From: CAZNKU01 sp045654805
GTDB lineage: Bacteria > Bacillota > Clostridia > Monoglobales > Firm-18
NCBI GenBank assembly: GCA_045654805.1
Contig: JAZOOD010000060.1
Location: forward strand, 1 to 64,000
Reading direction: 5' to 3'
DNA: 64,000 nucleotides
Position numbers and translations under genes: made by a program. Below the pieces are notes generated by a model. It searched no databases and was not told the DNA's origin. It saw only the letters and a program-made list of their open reading frames with translations. The number at the start of each line of letters is the position of its first letter. Within the stretch, counting starts at the first letter, position 1. Of the stretch, positions 33,815-43,924 are shown piece by piece.

Positions 33815-34156
33815 TTATTTGTTCATATCATTAAGCAACTTACTGATATGTGCGCCATGTTCAATGGAATTATCCAAGGTGAACAAAATTTCAGGTGTAT
33901 ATCTTAGGCCAAGTCTATGTGCAAGCTCCTTACGTACAAAGCCTGATGCATTTTTCAGTCCCTCGATTGCACCATTTTGTACAGCTTCGTCACCAAAAAC
34001 GCTGACATATACCTTGCACCAACGCAAGTCCTTGGTTATATCAACAGACACAACACTGCAAAGCCCCTTTGTTACCCTTGGGTCTTTCAGTTCACGGATA
34101 ATCGAGCTAATTTCCTTACGTGCCTCTTCATTTATTCTATCAATTCTATTTGCCAC
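33815..34156 (-). CDS. rbfA: Ribosome-binding factor A
   Basis: A 113-residue KH-like factor for late 30S maturation. It shows RIDRINEEARKEISSIIRELKD-type N-terminus (in pieces) and the 'LGLRYTPEILFTLDNSIEHG' end. The start is GTG with GGGGG upstream. It lies 12 nt after infB. Confidence 0.94.
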   Translation of the reverse strand: MANRIDRINEEARKEISSIIRELKDPRVTKGLCSVVSVDITKDLRWCKVYVSVFGDEAVQNGAIEGLKNASGFVRKELAHRLGLRYTPEILFTLDNSIEHGAHISKLLNDMNK

Positions 34157-34168
34157 TACAATTCCCCC

Positions 34169-36427
34169 TTATCTTGGGATTTCCTCCATAACGAAGCATT
34201 CAATTACGTCGCCTTCTTTAATATCGTTAAATCTTTCAATACCGATACCGCATTCGTAACCTGTAGGTACTTCCTTGGCATCGTCTTTAAATCTCTTAAG
34301 TGAGTTCATTGTTCCCTCGTGTACTACGATACCGTCACGAACGATACGAACCTCACAGTTTCTTACAATCTTACCGTCTGTAACATAGCATCCGCCGATA
34401 GTACCAACGCCGGAAATTTTGTATGTCTGACGGATTTCCGCATGACCGATAACACTTTCCTTAAATGTAGGTTCAAGCATACCCTTCATAGCTGCTTCAA
34501 TTTCTTCAATAGCCTGATAAATAATTCTGTATAGTCTGATTTCAACATTCTGGCGTTCTGCAGACTCCATAGTAGCCGCAGACGGTCTTACGTTAAATCC
34601 GACAATAATAGCATTTGAAGCAGAAGCAAGCATAATATCAGACTCACTGATTGTACCTGCACCGCCGTGGATAATATTTATTCTTACCTCATCATTTGAA
34701 AGCTTAAGCAATGATTGCTTGATAGCTTCCACAGAGCCCATAACGTCAGCTTTTATAATAATATTAAGGTCCTTAATCTGACCCTGTTCAATCTGTGTAA
34801 ACAAAGCATCCAGTGATACAACCTGCTGAGTTGACTTGTTGTATTCGTCTTTAATCTTCTGTTTTCTCTGTTCTACAACTGCACGTGCCTTCTTTTCGTC
34901 AGTTACTGCGTAGAACAAGTCACCGCCTTCAGGAACTTCGCTAAGACCAAGGATTTCAACAGGCATACTCGGACCTGCTGCCTTAATTCTTCTTCCGCTA
35001 TCATCTACCATAGCACGTACCTTACCTACTGCTGTACCTGCAACTACGATATCACCGACATTTAAGGTACCATTTTGTACCAATACAGTTGAAACAGGAC
35101 CTCTGCCCTTGTCAAGCTTGGCTTCGATAACAGTACCCTTTGCCATTCTGTCAGGGTTAGCTTTAAGCTCCTTCATATCAGCAACTAAAAGCACCATTTC
35201 AAGCAATGTATCTATATTATCACCGCGAAGAGCTGAAATAGGTACACAAATTGTATCTCCACCCCATTCTTCGGGAACAAGACCGTGCTCTGTAAGCTGT
35301 TGCTTAACAAGGTCAGGATTAGCTGTTTCTTTATCAATTTTATTGATTGCAACAATAATGCTGACATTAGCTGCCTTCGCGTGGTTAATAGCCTCGATAG
35401 TCTGTGGCATAATACCATCATCTGCGGCAACAACCAAAATTGCAACATCAGTAACCTGTGCACCTCGCATACGCATAGCGGTAAATGCTTCGTGCCCCGG
35501 TGTATCAAGGAATGTAATATCCCTGTCGTTAATGTGTACTCTGTAAGCACCAATATGCTGTGTAATACCGCCCGCTTCTGTATCTATAACGTGAGTACGT
35601 CTTATATAGTCAAGAGTCTTAGTCTTACCGTGGTCTACATGACCCATAATAACAACAACCGGCGGACGTGGTTGCAAGCTTTCTTCGTCGTCTTCAACGT
35701 CATTGAAAAGAATATCCTCATCTGTGACGATAACTTCCTTTTCAACAGTTGCGTTAAATTCCGATGCGATAAGTGAAGCAGTATCAAAATCGATAAGCTG
35801 GCTTACAGATGCCATAATACCTAACATCATCAGGCATTTAACAACTTCGTTAGCAGGCTTACCCAATTTTTCAGCAAATTCGCCTACTGCAATTTCGTCG
35901 CCCATATATACAACAACATTTTCGGCAACTTCTTCCTTTTCTTTCTTTTCCTTAACAAGCTTTTCATTTTTATTTTCTATTTTATTGCTTGTTTTATTCT
36001 TTTTAATCTTCTGTTTTTTAGTTGTCTTGTTTGTATCTATGTTCTGAGGAACAAGCTCCTCAATTTTTTCAGTATCAAATTTTTCAAGGTCAACACTTAC
36101 AGTTCTTGTATCAACATATCTTGATTTTTTCTGTATAGGTGTGTCATCGATAATTTCTTCAACACTTTCTTCCTGCTTCTCAACATTTTCGGATTTTTTA
36201 GCAGGTTTCTTCTTTTCGGGTTCGTTCTCTATATTTGCAAAGCCAAAATCTTCAACCTGATACTTTTGTGTAAAGTGTTCAAAAACAACGTCAAGCTCGT
36301 TTGATTCTATTGAGCTCTGGGCACTTTTTGCCTTGCTGCCGAAAGCCTGCAAAAGTTCCAGTACCTCATTTTTATCAACACCCAAATCCTTAGCTACGGC
36401 ACTAATTTTTATTTTAACAGCTGCCAT
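34169..36427 (-). CDS. infB: Translation initiation factor IF-2
   Basis: A 752-residue initiation GTPase. The N-terminal IF2_N module (VSAVAKDLGV-like, residues 5-50) is followed by a Lys/Glu-rich linker (80-190) of low complexity, a second IF2_N (about 165-215), then the G domain with GHVDHGKT near 260, DTPGHEAF near 306 and NKID near 360, and C-terminal domains II-IV. GGAGG precedes the ATG. It overlaps ylxQ by 14 nt. Confidence 0.96.
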   Translation of the reverse strand: MAAVKIKISAVAKDLGVDKNEVLELLQAFGSKAKSAQSSIESNELDVVFEHFTQKYQVEDFGFANIENEPEKKKPAKKSENVEKQEESVEEIIDDTPIQKKSRYVDTRTVSVDLEKFDTEKIEELVPQNIDTNKTTKKQKIKKNKTSNKIENKNEKLVKEKKEKEEVAENVVVYMGDEIAVGEFAEKLGKPANEVVKCLMMLGIMASVSQLIDFDTASLIASEFNATVEKEVIVTDEDILFNDVEDDEESLQPRPPVVVIMGHVDHGKTKTLDYIRRTHVIDTEAGGITQHIGAYRVHINDRDITFLDTPGHEAFTAMRMRGAQVTDVAILVVAADDGIMPQTIEAINHAKAANVSIIVAINKIDKETANPDLVKQQLTEHGLVPEEWGGDTICVPISALRGDNIDTLLEMVLLVADMKELKANPDRMAKGTVIEAKLDKGRGPVSTVLVQNGTLNVGDIVVAGTAVGKVRAMVDDSGRRIKAAGPSMPVEILGLSEVPEGGDLFYAVTDEKKARAVVEQRKQKIKDEYNKSTQQVVSLDALFTQIEQGQIKDLNIIIKADVMGSVEAIKQSLLKLSNDEVRINIIHGGAGTISESDIMLASASNAIIVGFNVRPSAATMESAERQNVEIRLYRIIYQAIEEIEAAMKGMLEPTFKESVIGHAEIRQTYKISGVGTIGGCYVTDGKIVRNCEVRIVRDGIVVHEGTMNSLKRFKDDAKEVPTGYECGIGIERFNDIKEGDVIECFVMEEIPR

Positions 36428-36749
36428 TTTCAGCCACCTCCGTCAAATTACTGTATTTGTTTTTTATAGACTGTGCAAACCCTCTATCTGTTATTGCAAC
36501 AGCCACACAATTATCTACTCCTATGGATTTTCCTATATCATCACAATTGCCATAAAAAATATAATCTGTATTATATGATTTACATTTATCGGATATGCGT
36601 TTTTTAGTTCCTAAAGAGGCATCCTCCGATATTACAACAAGATGCGCTTCACCGTTCTTAATCCTTGCAATTACTGCGTCTGTACCGCTTGTAGCCTTAC
36701 CGGCACGCTTTGCAAGTCCTAACATCCTGTACACTTTATTGTTTATCAA
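36414..36749 (-). CDS. L7Ae-family protein YlxQ
   Basis: A 111-residue L7Ae/L30e-fold RNA-binding protein of the YlxQ group ('MLGLAKRAGKATSGTDAVIARI', 'HLVVISEDASLGTKKR'). YlxQ-type proteins bind kink-turns, and their cellular target is uncertain. It overlaps rnpM by 14 nt upstream and infB by 14 nt downstream, in the canonical nusA-infB interval. Confidence 0.9.
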   Translation of the reverse strand: MINNKVYRMLGLAKRAGKATSGTDAVIARIKNGEAHLVVISEDASLGTKKRISDKCKSYNTDYIFYGNCDDIGKSIGVDNCVAVAITDRGFAQSIKNKYSNLTEVAENGSC

Positions 36750-37026
36750 TATTTATGCACTCCTCATAAACTTCAGCAGACACATTGGTTTTAAGTCCCC
36801 GCTCAAGTCCTCTTACCTTTTGTGCCTTTTCTATACATTCAACATTATTGCAAACGTATGAGCCTCTGCCAGGTCTGTTGCCATCATAATCCACGCCTAC
36901 AACACCGTCGGAATAAAAAATCCTTATCATTTCGGATTTTGGTCTTACACTCCTGCAGGCAACGCACATTCTTTGGGGAACGTATCTGCCGTCAACATAT
37001 ATCTTTTTATGCTTCATCCTCTTCAT
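36736..37026 (-). CDS. rnpM: RnpM / YlxR (DUF448) RNA-binding protein
   Basis: A 96-residue YlxR-family protein, recently described in Bacillus as an RNase P modulator. Conserved patches are VPQRMCVACRSVRPKSEMIR, GRGSYVCNN and the second CxxC-like cysteine. It overlaps the nusA end by 20 nt. The start could be either of two ATGs nine bases apart; the first is used here. Confidence 0.9.
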   Translation of the reverse strand: MKRMKHKKIYVDGRYVPQRMCVACRSVRPKSEMIRIFYSDGVVGVDYDGNRPGRGSYVCNNVECIEKAQKVRGLERGLKTNVSAEVYEECINIDKQ

Positions 37027-38053
37027 CGCCCTCAGCTTTAATAATATCTATCTTCCAACCTGTGAGCTTAGCCGCAAGTCTTACATTCTGACCTTCCTTA
37101 CCGATTGCAAGTGAGAGTTGACTTGGTGAAACCGTAATTGTGCAAACTTTTTCTTCCTCATTTATCTTATAATCAAGCACCTTTGTAGGAGCTAAAGCAG
37201 CTGATACAAATTCACCGGGATTTTCACTATATTTTATAATATCGATTTTTTCGCCCATAAGTTCATCAACTATTGTCTGAACTCTTGCCCCCTTAGGGCC
37301 TACACAAGCACCAATGGGGTCAACGTTAGGGTCATTTGCCCATACGGCAATTTTACTTCTGGAGCCCGCTTCTCTTGCAACGGCCTTAATTTCAACAACG
37401 CCGCTTGTGATTTCAGGAACCTCAAGTTCAAACAATTTCTTAACCAATCCGCTGTGTGTTCTTGAAATAATAACCTGCGGTCCCTTGGACAATCTCTGTA
37501 CATCTACAACATAAAGCTTTAATCTTTGTCCGGGTGTATAGTCGTCAGCCTCAACCTGTTCCTGTGGCATAAGCATTGCATCAGAATTTCCGATTCTTAG
37601 CATAACACTTTTCTTTTCAACCCGTTGTACCACACCTGATACAACATCATTAACTTTGTCGGCAAACTGATTATAGAACATTCCCCTTTCAGCTTCCCTG
37701 ATACGCTGTGTAACAACCTGTCTTGCAGTTTGCGCAGCAATACGACCGAAAGTACGTGGTGCAGTAGGTATCTCAACAACATCACCCACTTGGTATTTAG
37801 GGTCAATTTTTGATGCTTCCTCAAGTGAAATCTGAATATCCTCGTCCTCAACCTCATCAACTACTGTCTTTTTAAGGCAAACATTCATACCGCCGCTTGT
37901 TCTGTTAATTTCAACCCTTACATCAAGGTTTGCACCATAATTTCTCTTGTATGCGGAAACTAAAGCAGTTTCAAGGGCATCAATAAGTATTTCCCGGCTG
38001 ATTCCTTTTTCCTTTTCAAATTCTTCTAATAAAGTGATAAAATCTTCATTCAT
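37007..38053 (-). CDS. nusA: Transcription termination/antitermination factor NusA
   Basis: A 348-residue NusA: N-terminal RNAP-binding domain (1-120, 'ALETALVSAYKRNYG'), S1 domain (about 133-198), then two KH domains with 'GACVGPKGARVQTIVDEL' and SLAIGKEGQNVRLAAKLTGW. As is usual in Firmicutes, the C-terminal acidic repeats of proteobacteria are absent. The ATG at 38053 gives the expected MNEDFI start; a TTG three codons earlier is closer to GGGAGG. Confidence 0.96.
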   Translation of the reverse strand: MNEDFITLLEEFEKEKGISREILIDALETALVSAYKRNYGANLDVRVEINRTSGGMNVCLKKTVVDEVEDEDIQISLEEASKIDPKYQVGDVVEIPTAPRTFGRIAAQTARQVVTQRIREAERGMFYNQFADKVNDVVSGVVQRVEKKSVMLRIGNSDAMLMPQEQVEADDYTPGQRLKLYVVDVQRLSKGPQVIISRTHSGLVKKLFELEVPEITSGVVEIKAVAREAGSRSKIAVWANDPNVDPIGACVGPKGARVQTIVDELMGEKIDIIKYSENPGEFVSAALAPTKVLDYKINEEEKVCTITVSPSQLSLAIGKEGQNVRLAAKLTGWKIDIIKAEGDEEDEA

Positions 38054-38076
38054 TTTTTCCAAAATCCTCCCAATTA

Positions 38077-38538
38077 TTAAAACTCAAACATTATATTAGC
38101 TTTCGCAATATTTTTCTTATCAATCTGAAACTGTTTATCTGCTGTCTGCACTGTAATTTCATTACGGTCTGCTGATACAAGCTCTCCCTCTATCTCCTTT
38201 GTTCCGTCAATATCCTTGTAAAGTTTTATCCTCACATTTTCGCCCATGGCTGCTTCAAAATGTTCTTCCTGACGTAAGCTTCTTTCAATGCCCGGTGAAG
38301 AAACCTCTAAAAAGTAGTTTGTCTGGATACAATCCTTTTCGTCCATAATTGTACTAAGCGCACGGCTTATAGTTTCACAATCGTCAACATTTACCCCTTC
38401 ATCACGGTCAATAAACAATCTTAAAAACCAATGCGGACCTTCTTTGGCGTATTCTACATCATAAATTTCATAACCTTCAGCATTTACAACAGGTAAAGCC
38501 AAATCATAAGTAAGCTTTTCTATTTTTGACAATATCAC
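38077..38538 (-). CDS. rimP: Ribosome maturation factor RimP
   Basis: A 153-residue factor for 30S assembly, with 'LRLFIDRDEGVNVDDCETISRALS' and VSSPGIERSLR typical of the family. The GTG at 38538 is eight bases after AAAGGAGG; an upstream TTG in the same frame is too close to the ribosome site. It is the first gene of the translation operon and is preceded by a hairpin-T-tract leader. Confidence 0.94.
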   Translation of the reverse strand: MILSKIEKLTYDLALPVVNAEGYEIYDVEYAKEGPHWFLRLFIDRDEGVNVDDCETISRALSTIMDEKDCIQTNYFLEVSSPGIERSLRQEEHFEAAMGENVRIKLYKDIDGTKEIEGELVSADRNEITVQTADKQFQIDKKNIAKANIMFEF

Positions 38539-38569
38539 CGTCAAAACCTCCTTTCAAAGCGTCTTAACA

Positions 38570-38596
38570 ATAAACAAAGAGTGGGATAACCCACTC
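38570..38596 (-). promoter_or_regulatory. Hairpin with T-tract in the rimP leader (candidate attenuator)
   Basis: GAGTGGG / CCCACTC with a 4-nt loop (38579-38596) is followed on the minus strand by TTTGTTTATTG. It lies between the promoter and the rimP ribosome site, so it could terminate the operon transcript early. Confidence 0.55.
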
Positions 38597-38626
38597 CTCG
38601 TCAACAATTATTCCTATGCTTTCTAT

Positions 38627-38655
38627 ATATTAACACAATTTTTTACCAAAATCAA
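38627..38655 (-). promoter_or_regulatory. Sigma-A promoter of the rimP-nusA-infB operon
   Basis: TTGATT (38650-38655), 17-bp spacer, TAATAT (38627-38632). Confidence 0.8.
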
Positions 38656-38704
38656 GTACTTTTTTGCTATTTATTATAAAGTAAGTTAATTTTATTTAAA
38701 TTCA

Positions 38705-38733
38705 TTGACTATTTTATGTATTTGTAGTAAAAT
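38705..38733 (+). promoter_or_regulatory. Sigma-A promoter of the gph-ymdB operon
   Basis: TTGACT (38705-38710), 17-bp spacer, TAAAAT (38728-38733), about 40 nt before gph and divergent from the rimP promoter. Confidence 0.82.
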
Positions 38734-38773
38734 AGTATGATGTAAAAATATAAAATTGTCAGGAGAAATTAAT

Positions 38774-39421
38774 GTGAAATTATATATATTCGACTTGGAC
38801 GGAACTTTGGTAAATTCGTTGAATTCGATTGCCTATTTTTCAAACAAAGCTCTTTCCAAATTCGGTTACGACAGCATACCTACAGAAAGGTACAAGACAC
38901 TCATTGGCAATGGTGCAGCAATACTGGTAGAAAGAATGCTTGCGGAAGTTGGTGCCGATGAGAAAATGTTCGAACAGGTGTATAAGGAATACACCACTAC
39001 ATACGATAATGATTTTATGTACCTTACCGAGCCTTATGATGGAATAATTGATTTATTAAAAGAACTGAAAAACCGTGGATATAAAACAGCTATTGTTTCC
39101 AACAAGCCTCACAGTACAACAAAAAAAATAAGTGACAAGCTCTTCGGTAATTTAATAGATGTATGCTACGGTAAAAGGGACGGATACCCTGTAAAGCCTG
39201 ACCCTGCATCTGTTAATGAAATTATTGACAAGTTAAGGGTTGATAAAAAAGAATGTGTATACTGCGGTGACACCATCGTTGATATGCAAACGGGGCAAAA
39301 CGCCGAAATATATACAGTAGGTGTCCTTTGGGGGTTTAGGGATATTGAAGAAATAAAAAGCGGTAATCCTCAAATGATTGTGTCCCACCCTATGGATATT
39401 TTAAAAACATGTGACCTGTAA
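38774..39421 (+). CDS. gph: HAD hydrolase, phosphoglycolate-phosphatase-like
   Basis: A 215-residue HAD-superfamily phosphatase: motif I YIFDLDGTLVNS (nucleophile Asp7, acid Asp9), motif II VSNKPH near 115, motif III Lys in YPVKPDP near 143, motif IV YCGDTIVDM near 165. The Gph-type cap domain lies between I and II. It is probably a phosphoglycolate or general sugar-phosphate phosphatase; substrate is not fixed by sequence. The start is GTG at 38774, with AGGAG eight bases upstream. Confidence 0.85.
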   Translation: MKLYIFDLDGTLVNSLNSIAYFSNKALSKFGYDSIPTERYKTLIGNGAAILVERMLAEVGADEKMFEQVYKEYTTTYDNDFMYLTEPYDGIIDLLKELKNRGYKTAIVSNKPHSTTKKISDKLFGNLIDVCYGKRDGYPVKPDPASVNEIIDKLRVDKKECVYCGDTIVDMQTGQNAEIYTVGVLWGFRDIEEIKSGNPQMIVSHPMDILKTCDL

Positions 39422-39431
39422 GGAGTTTAAA

Positions 39432-41315
39432 ATGCAAAAGTTCAGGATTTTTTTAAAAAATACAGTTGCACAAATTAAATTATTTTTTGATGATAAGGGA
39501 AATTTCAGTCTTACAAGGTCCCTGATGCTGTTACTTGTACTTTCGTTATGGACCATTGTATTCCAGGTTGTATCACAAGGCTTTAATATACTGCAGCTTT
39601 ACTTACCTATTTTATTTTTCAACATTATACCAATATTTTTGTTAATGTGTGCCCTTTATTTTATAATAGGCAAAATATCAATTTCATATATAATTACAAA
39701 CTTGTTGCTTTCAATACTTTTGATAATTAATCATTTTAAAATCAAGTTCAGGGATGAGCCTCTGAAAACAGCAGACTTTTCACTGAGTAATGAAGCAACA
39801 AATATAGTGCAAAACTACGATTTGTCCATAGATTTTACCATTTTTGTAATTATACTGTTCTGCACAGTTTCATTCTGGTTTGTAATAAAAAAGATAAGAA
39901 ACAAAAGACCGGGACCGGTTATTTCGTTGGCAGGCATTGTAATTACATTAGCACTTGCTATGCTTTCTAACTACTCTATTTACAGCAATACAAGTATTTA
40001 TGATAATCTGCTTTCAAGTTTGGGACTGTTTCATGAATCAACAATAGTTTCCAGCAAAGGGTTGGTATATTCTCTTGCAAATGATGCAAATACCACAAAG
40101 TACAAAGAGCCTGAAGGTTATTCAAAAGCCAGAGTGGATGAAATACTAAGCCACTATGAAGCTCCTGAATTGCCCGAAAGCGCACCTAATGTAATTGCAG
40201 TAATGTGTGAGGCATATACAGACATTCAGGATTGGAAAAATGTATCATTTACTGAAAACCCTTACAGATATGCTAACTATTTAAAGAAAAAAGGTTGCTA
40301 CGGTTCCATATTTGTCCCGGGTTTTGCAGGAGCAACAGCAGCTACGGAATTTGAATTTTTAACAGGTAATAATACATCCGCAATAAGTACTACAATGCCC
40401 ACTGCATACAAGACGCTTATTAATCGGAACACATACTCCATAGCAAGAATTTTTAAAGACATGGGATATGAGGCGGTATCTATGCATCCCGGTTATCCTT
40501 GGTTTTACAACAGACAAAACGTATATCTGAGAATGGGGTTTGATTCCTTCACCTCAAGAGATGACCTGGAAGGCGAAGTACCTAATGTAAAAACATATGC
40601 ACTTGATACTGTGGCGTCTGATATGATTATAAAGGATTATAACAGACATCTTGCCGAAAATCCTGATATAGGATATTTCAACTTTCTTGTAACAATACAA
40701 AATCATGGTCCGTACGACAATAATAAATTATATTATGAGGAAGAATATATATCAAAAGAGTCCGGGCTTACTGACGAGGAATACTATATAATTAACAATT
40801 ATCTGGGCGGTATAAAGGCTGCAAACGAATTTATGAAAACCATATATGAATATATAAATACACTTGATAAACCAACGGTATTTATAATATTCGGTGACCA
40901 TCTTCCATACCTGGATTCAGAGGAAAAAATATTTGAAAAATTGGGTTTAGATATAGTTTCCAACACATATGATGCATATGAAAACAGATATTCAACGGAT
41001 TATATCATTGTGGGAAATAAGTCATTCCTTAAAAACACCCGCCCACAAATAAGAGGACGTCAGGAATTGATATCTTCAAACTATCTTTCAGTAAAATTGT
41101 TACAATATATGAATATGGAGCTTACTCCATTCCATTCCTTCCTGTACGATATGATGCAATATGCTCCAATAATCAGCAAACAGCATAACGGAACATCAGA
41201 AGGTTTTGGTGAAGAACTTCCCGACGAATTTAATGAAATGTTCAAAAATTATAAAATTTTACAATATTACAACATTAAAGACTATGAAATACAACAAAAA
41301 GGAGAAAACCAATGA
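39432..41315 (+). CDS. LtaS-like membrane sulfatase/phosphoglycerol transferase
   Basis: A 627-residue protein with five membrane helices in the first ~210 residues and an outer alkaline-phosphatase-fold domain (about 245-560). Key residues are visible: MCEAYTD near 258 (metal Glu), GATAATEFEF near 299 (catalytic Thr and the Glu/Phe motif), MHPGYPWFYNR near 350 and IFGDHLPY near 485 (metal Asp-His). Such enzymes move glycerol phosphate from phosphatidylglycerol to lipoteichoic acid or other glycans. The gene starts inside the tail of gph's operon spacing with AAGGAG upstream and overlaps valS by 4 nt. Confidence 0.88.
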   Translation: MQKFRIFLKNTVAQIKLFFDDKGNFSLTRSLMLLLVLSLWTIVFQVVSQGFNILQLYLPILFFNIIPIFLLMCALYFIIGKISISYIITNLLLSILLIINHFKIKFRDEPLKTADFSLSNEATNIVQNYDLSIDFTIFVIILFCTVSFWFVIKKIRNKRPGPVISLAGIVITLALAMLSNYSIYSNTSIYDNLLSSLGLFHESTIVSSKGLVYSLANDANTTKYKEPEGYSKARVDEILSHYEAPELPESAPNVIAVMCEAYTDIQDWKNVSFTENPYRYANYLKKKGCYGSIFVPGFAGATAATEFEFLTGNNTSAISTTMPTAYKTLINRNTYSIARIFKDMGYEAVSMHPGYPWFYNRQNVYLRMGFDSFTSRDDLEGEVPNVKTYALDTVASDMIIKDYNRHLAENPDIGYFNFLVTIQNHGPYDNNKLYYEEEYISKESGLTDEEYYIINNYLGGIKAANEFMKTIYEYINTLDKPTVFIIFGDHLPYLDSEEKIFEKLGLDIVSNTYDAYENRYSTDYIIVGNKSFLKNTRPQIRGRQELISSNYLSVKLLQYMNMELTPFHSFLYDMMQYAPIISKQHNGTSEGFGEELPDEFNEMFKNYKILQYYNIKDYEIQQKGENQ

Positions 41316-43924
41316 GAAATTTAGACACAAAATATGATCCGAAACAGGTTGAGGACAAGCTGTACAAAGAATGGGTTGACAAAGGATATTTCCACGCAAA
41401 GCCAAATCCTGACAAAAAACCTTTTACAATAGTTATTCCTCCTCCAAACGTAACAGGCAAATTGCATATGGGCCACGCTCTTGATGAAACATTGCAGGAT
41501 ATACTTATCAGATACCACAGAATGAAGGGCGAGGAAGCCTTGTGGCTACCGGGTACCGACCACGCAGGTATCGCTACACAGATTAAGGTTGAGGAAGTTT
41601 TACGTAAAGAAGAAGGTCTTACAAGATACGACCTTGGTCGTGAAAAGTTCCTTGAAAGAGTATGGGAATGGAAACATCAGTACGGCAGTAACATTATAAA
41701 TCAGCTTAAAAAATTAGGCAGTTCATGTGACTGGGACAGAGAACGCTTTACAATGGACGAAAAATGTTCCAAAGCAGTACGAGAGGTTTTTGTTAACCTT
41801 TACAACAAAGGTTTGATTTATCAGGGCAACCGAATTATTAACTGGTGTCCTCATTGTACAACCGCACTTTCTGACGCAGAGGTTGAATACGCAGACCAGC
41901 CGGGACACTTCTGGCACATTAAGTACCCAATCGTTGGCTCTGACGGATATGTTATAGTAGCTACAACACGTCCCGAAACAATGATGGGTGATACTGCTGT
42001 TGCAGTAAATCCTGAAGATGAAAGATATAAGGATTTAATTGGCAAAACACTTATGCTCCCTCTTGTTAACAGGGAAATTCCTGTTATTGCAGACGAATAT
42101 GTTGATAAAGACTTTGGAACAGGCTGTGTTAAAATTACACCTGCTCATGACCCTAATGACTTTGAAGTTGGTCTACGTCACAACCTTGAACAGATTAAGG
42201 TTATGAATGACGATGCCACAATAAATTCCAACGGCGGTAAATATAACGGTATGGACAGATACGAGGCAAGAAAGGCTGTTATTAAGGACCTTGAAGAACT
42301 TGGCTTGTTGCATAAGGTTGAAGACCATTCACACAATGTTGGTCAGTGTTACCGTTGCGGTACAACTGTTGAACCAATGACTTCAAAACAGTGGTTTGTT
42401 AAAATGGAGCCATTGGCTGAGCCTGCTTTGGAAGTTGTTAAAAACGGTACTACAAAATTTGTTCCTGAAAGATTTACTAAAACATATACAAACTGGATGG
42501 AAAATGTACATGACTGGTGTATTTCACGTCAGCTATGGTGGGGACACAGAATCCCTGCGTTCTATTGTGATGAATGTGGTGAAACAACTGTATCCAAAAC
42601 AGATATAGACATATGTCCAAAGTGTGGTGCCAAAGTGCATCAGGATAATGACGTACTTGACACTTGGTTTTCATCAGCACTATGGCCATTTGCTACACTT
42701 GGCTGGCCTGATAAAACAGAAGAACTTGATTACTTCTACCCAACAAGTGTATTGGTTACTGGTTATGATATCATCTTCTTCTGGGTTTCACGAATGATAT
42801 TCAGTGGTGTTGAACATATGGGCAAGAGTCCTTTTGACACAGTACTTATACACGGTATTGTACGTGACAGCCAGGGCAGAAAGATGAGTAAGTCATTGGG
42901 TAATGGTATAGACCCACTTGAGGTTATTGATAAATACGGTGCAGACGCTTTAAGATTCACACTTGCAACAGGTAACTCACCCGGTAATGATATGCGATTC
43001 TATGACGAAAGAGTTGAAGCAAGCCGTAACTTTGCAAATAAGATATGGAACGCTTCACGTTTCGTACTTATGAATGCAGACGACAATGCAAGCGACGTAT
43101 TGCCTACAAACTTAGAACTTGAGGATAAGTGGATTCTTTCAAAGCTTAACAAGCTTATTGAAAGAGTAACAGACAATCTTGACAAATACGAGCTTGGTAT
43201 TGCGGTACAGAATTTGTATGACTTTATATGGGATGAATTCTGCGATTGGTACATTGAGCTTGTAAAACCAAGACTTGGAACAGATAAAAACCCACAGAAC
43301 GTACTTATTTATGTGCTTTCAAACATTTTAAAGCTGTTACATCCGTTTATGCCGTTTATTACAGAGGAAATTTACAGCTACTTACCAGTAACTGACAAAA
43401 AGAGCATAATGATTTCCGACTGGAGTGTTGCAAAAGATGAACTCAACTTCCCTGTTGAAGAAGAAAATCTTGAAACAATTAAGGAAGCTATCAAGGGCGT
43501 AAGAAATATGCGTTCTGAAATGGACGTTCCTCCATCAAAGAAAGCTAAACTTGTTATCGTTACTGAGGATGTTGAGCTTTTTGAACTTGGTACTGCATTC
43601 TACCTAAAACTTGCAGGTGCAAATGAAGTTGTAGTTTCCAAGGATAAGGGAGAAGTTCCTGAAAATGCAATTTCTGTAGTTGTAAATAAGGCGGAAATAT
43701 TTATGCCACAGGATGACCTTATTGACAAAGCTAAGGAAATTGAAAGACTAAACGCTGAAAAGAAACGTCTTGAAGGTGAAATCAAACGCGTTGAAGGTAA
43801 GCTTTCAAACGAATCATTTGTTGCAAAGGCACCACAGGCGGTAGTTGACAAGGAAAAGGAAAAGGGCGAAATGTACCGCGAAATGTTGAACAAAGTACTG
43901 GAAGGTCTTGAAAAATTAAAATGA
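41312..43924 (+). CDS. valS: Valyl-tRNA synthetase
   Basis: An 870-residue class I synthetase. The HMGH signature is near residue 52 (PPPNVTGKLHMGHALDETLQ), the editing CP1 domain carries 'ATTRPETMMGDTAVAVNPEDERY' in pieces, KMSKSLGN is near 523, and a C-terminal coiled coil (about 800-870) ends the protein. It overlaps both neighbours by 4 nt (ATGA junctions), so translation is coupled. No T-box leader is present; the gene is read from the upstream operon promoter. Confidence 0.97.
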   Translation: MRNLDTKYDPKQVEDKLYKEWVDKGYFHAKPNPDKKPFTIVIPPPNVTGKLHMGHALDETLQDILIRYHRMKGEEALWLPGTDHAGIATQIKVEEVLRKEEGLTRYDLGREKFLERVWEWKHQYGSNIINQLKKLGSSCDWDRERFTMDEKCSKAVREVFVNLYNKGLIYQGNRIINWCPHCTTALSDAEVEYADQPGHFWHIKYPIVGSDGYVIVATTRPETMMGDTAVAVNPEDERYKDLIGKTLMLPLVNREIPVIADEYVDKDFGTGCVKITPAHDPNDFEVGLRHNLEQIKVMNDDATINSNGGKYNGMDRYEARKAVIKDLEELGLLHKVEDHSHNVGQCYRCGTTVEPMTSKQWFVKMEPLAEPALEVVKNGTTKFVPERFTKTYTNWMENVHDWCISRQLWWGHRIPAFYCDECGETTVSKTDIDICPKCGAKVHQDNDVLDTWFSSALWPFATLGWPDKTEELDYFYPTSVLVTGYDIIFFWVSRMIFSGVEHMGKSPFDTVLIHGIVRDSQGRKMSKSLGNGIDPLEVIDKYGADALRFTLATGNSPGNDMRFYDERVEASRNFANKIWNASRFVLMNADDNASDVLPTNLELEDKWILSKLNKLIERVTDNLDKYELGIAVQNLYDFIWDEFCDWYIELVKPRLGTDKNPQNVLIYVLSNILKLLHPFMPFITEEIYSYLPVTDKKSIMISDWSVAKDELNFPVEEENLETIKEAIKGVRNMRSEMDVPPSKKAKLVIVTEDVELFELGTAFYLKLAGANEVVVSKDKGEVPENAISVVVNKAEIFMPQDDLIDKAKEIERLNAEKKRLEGEIKRVEGKLSNESFVAKAPQAVVDKEKEKGEMYREMLNKVLEGLEKLK

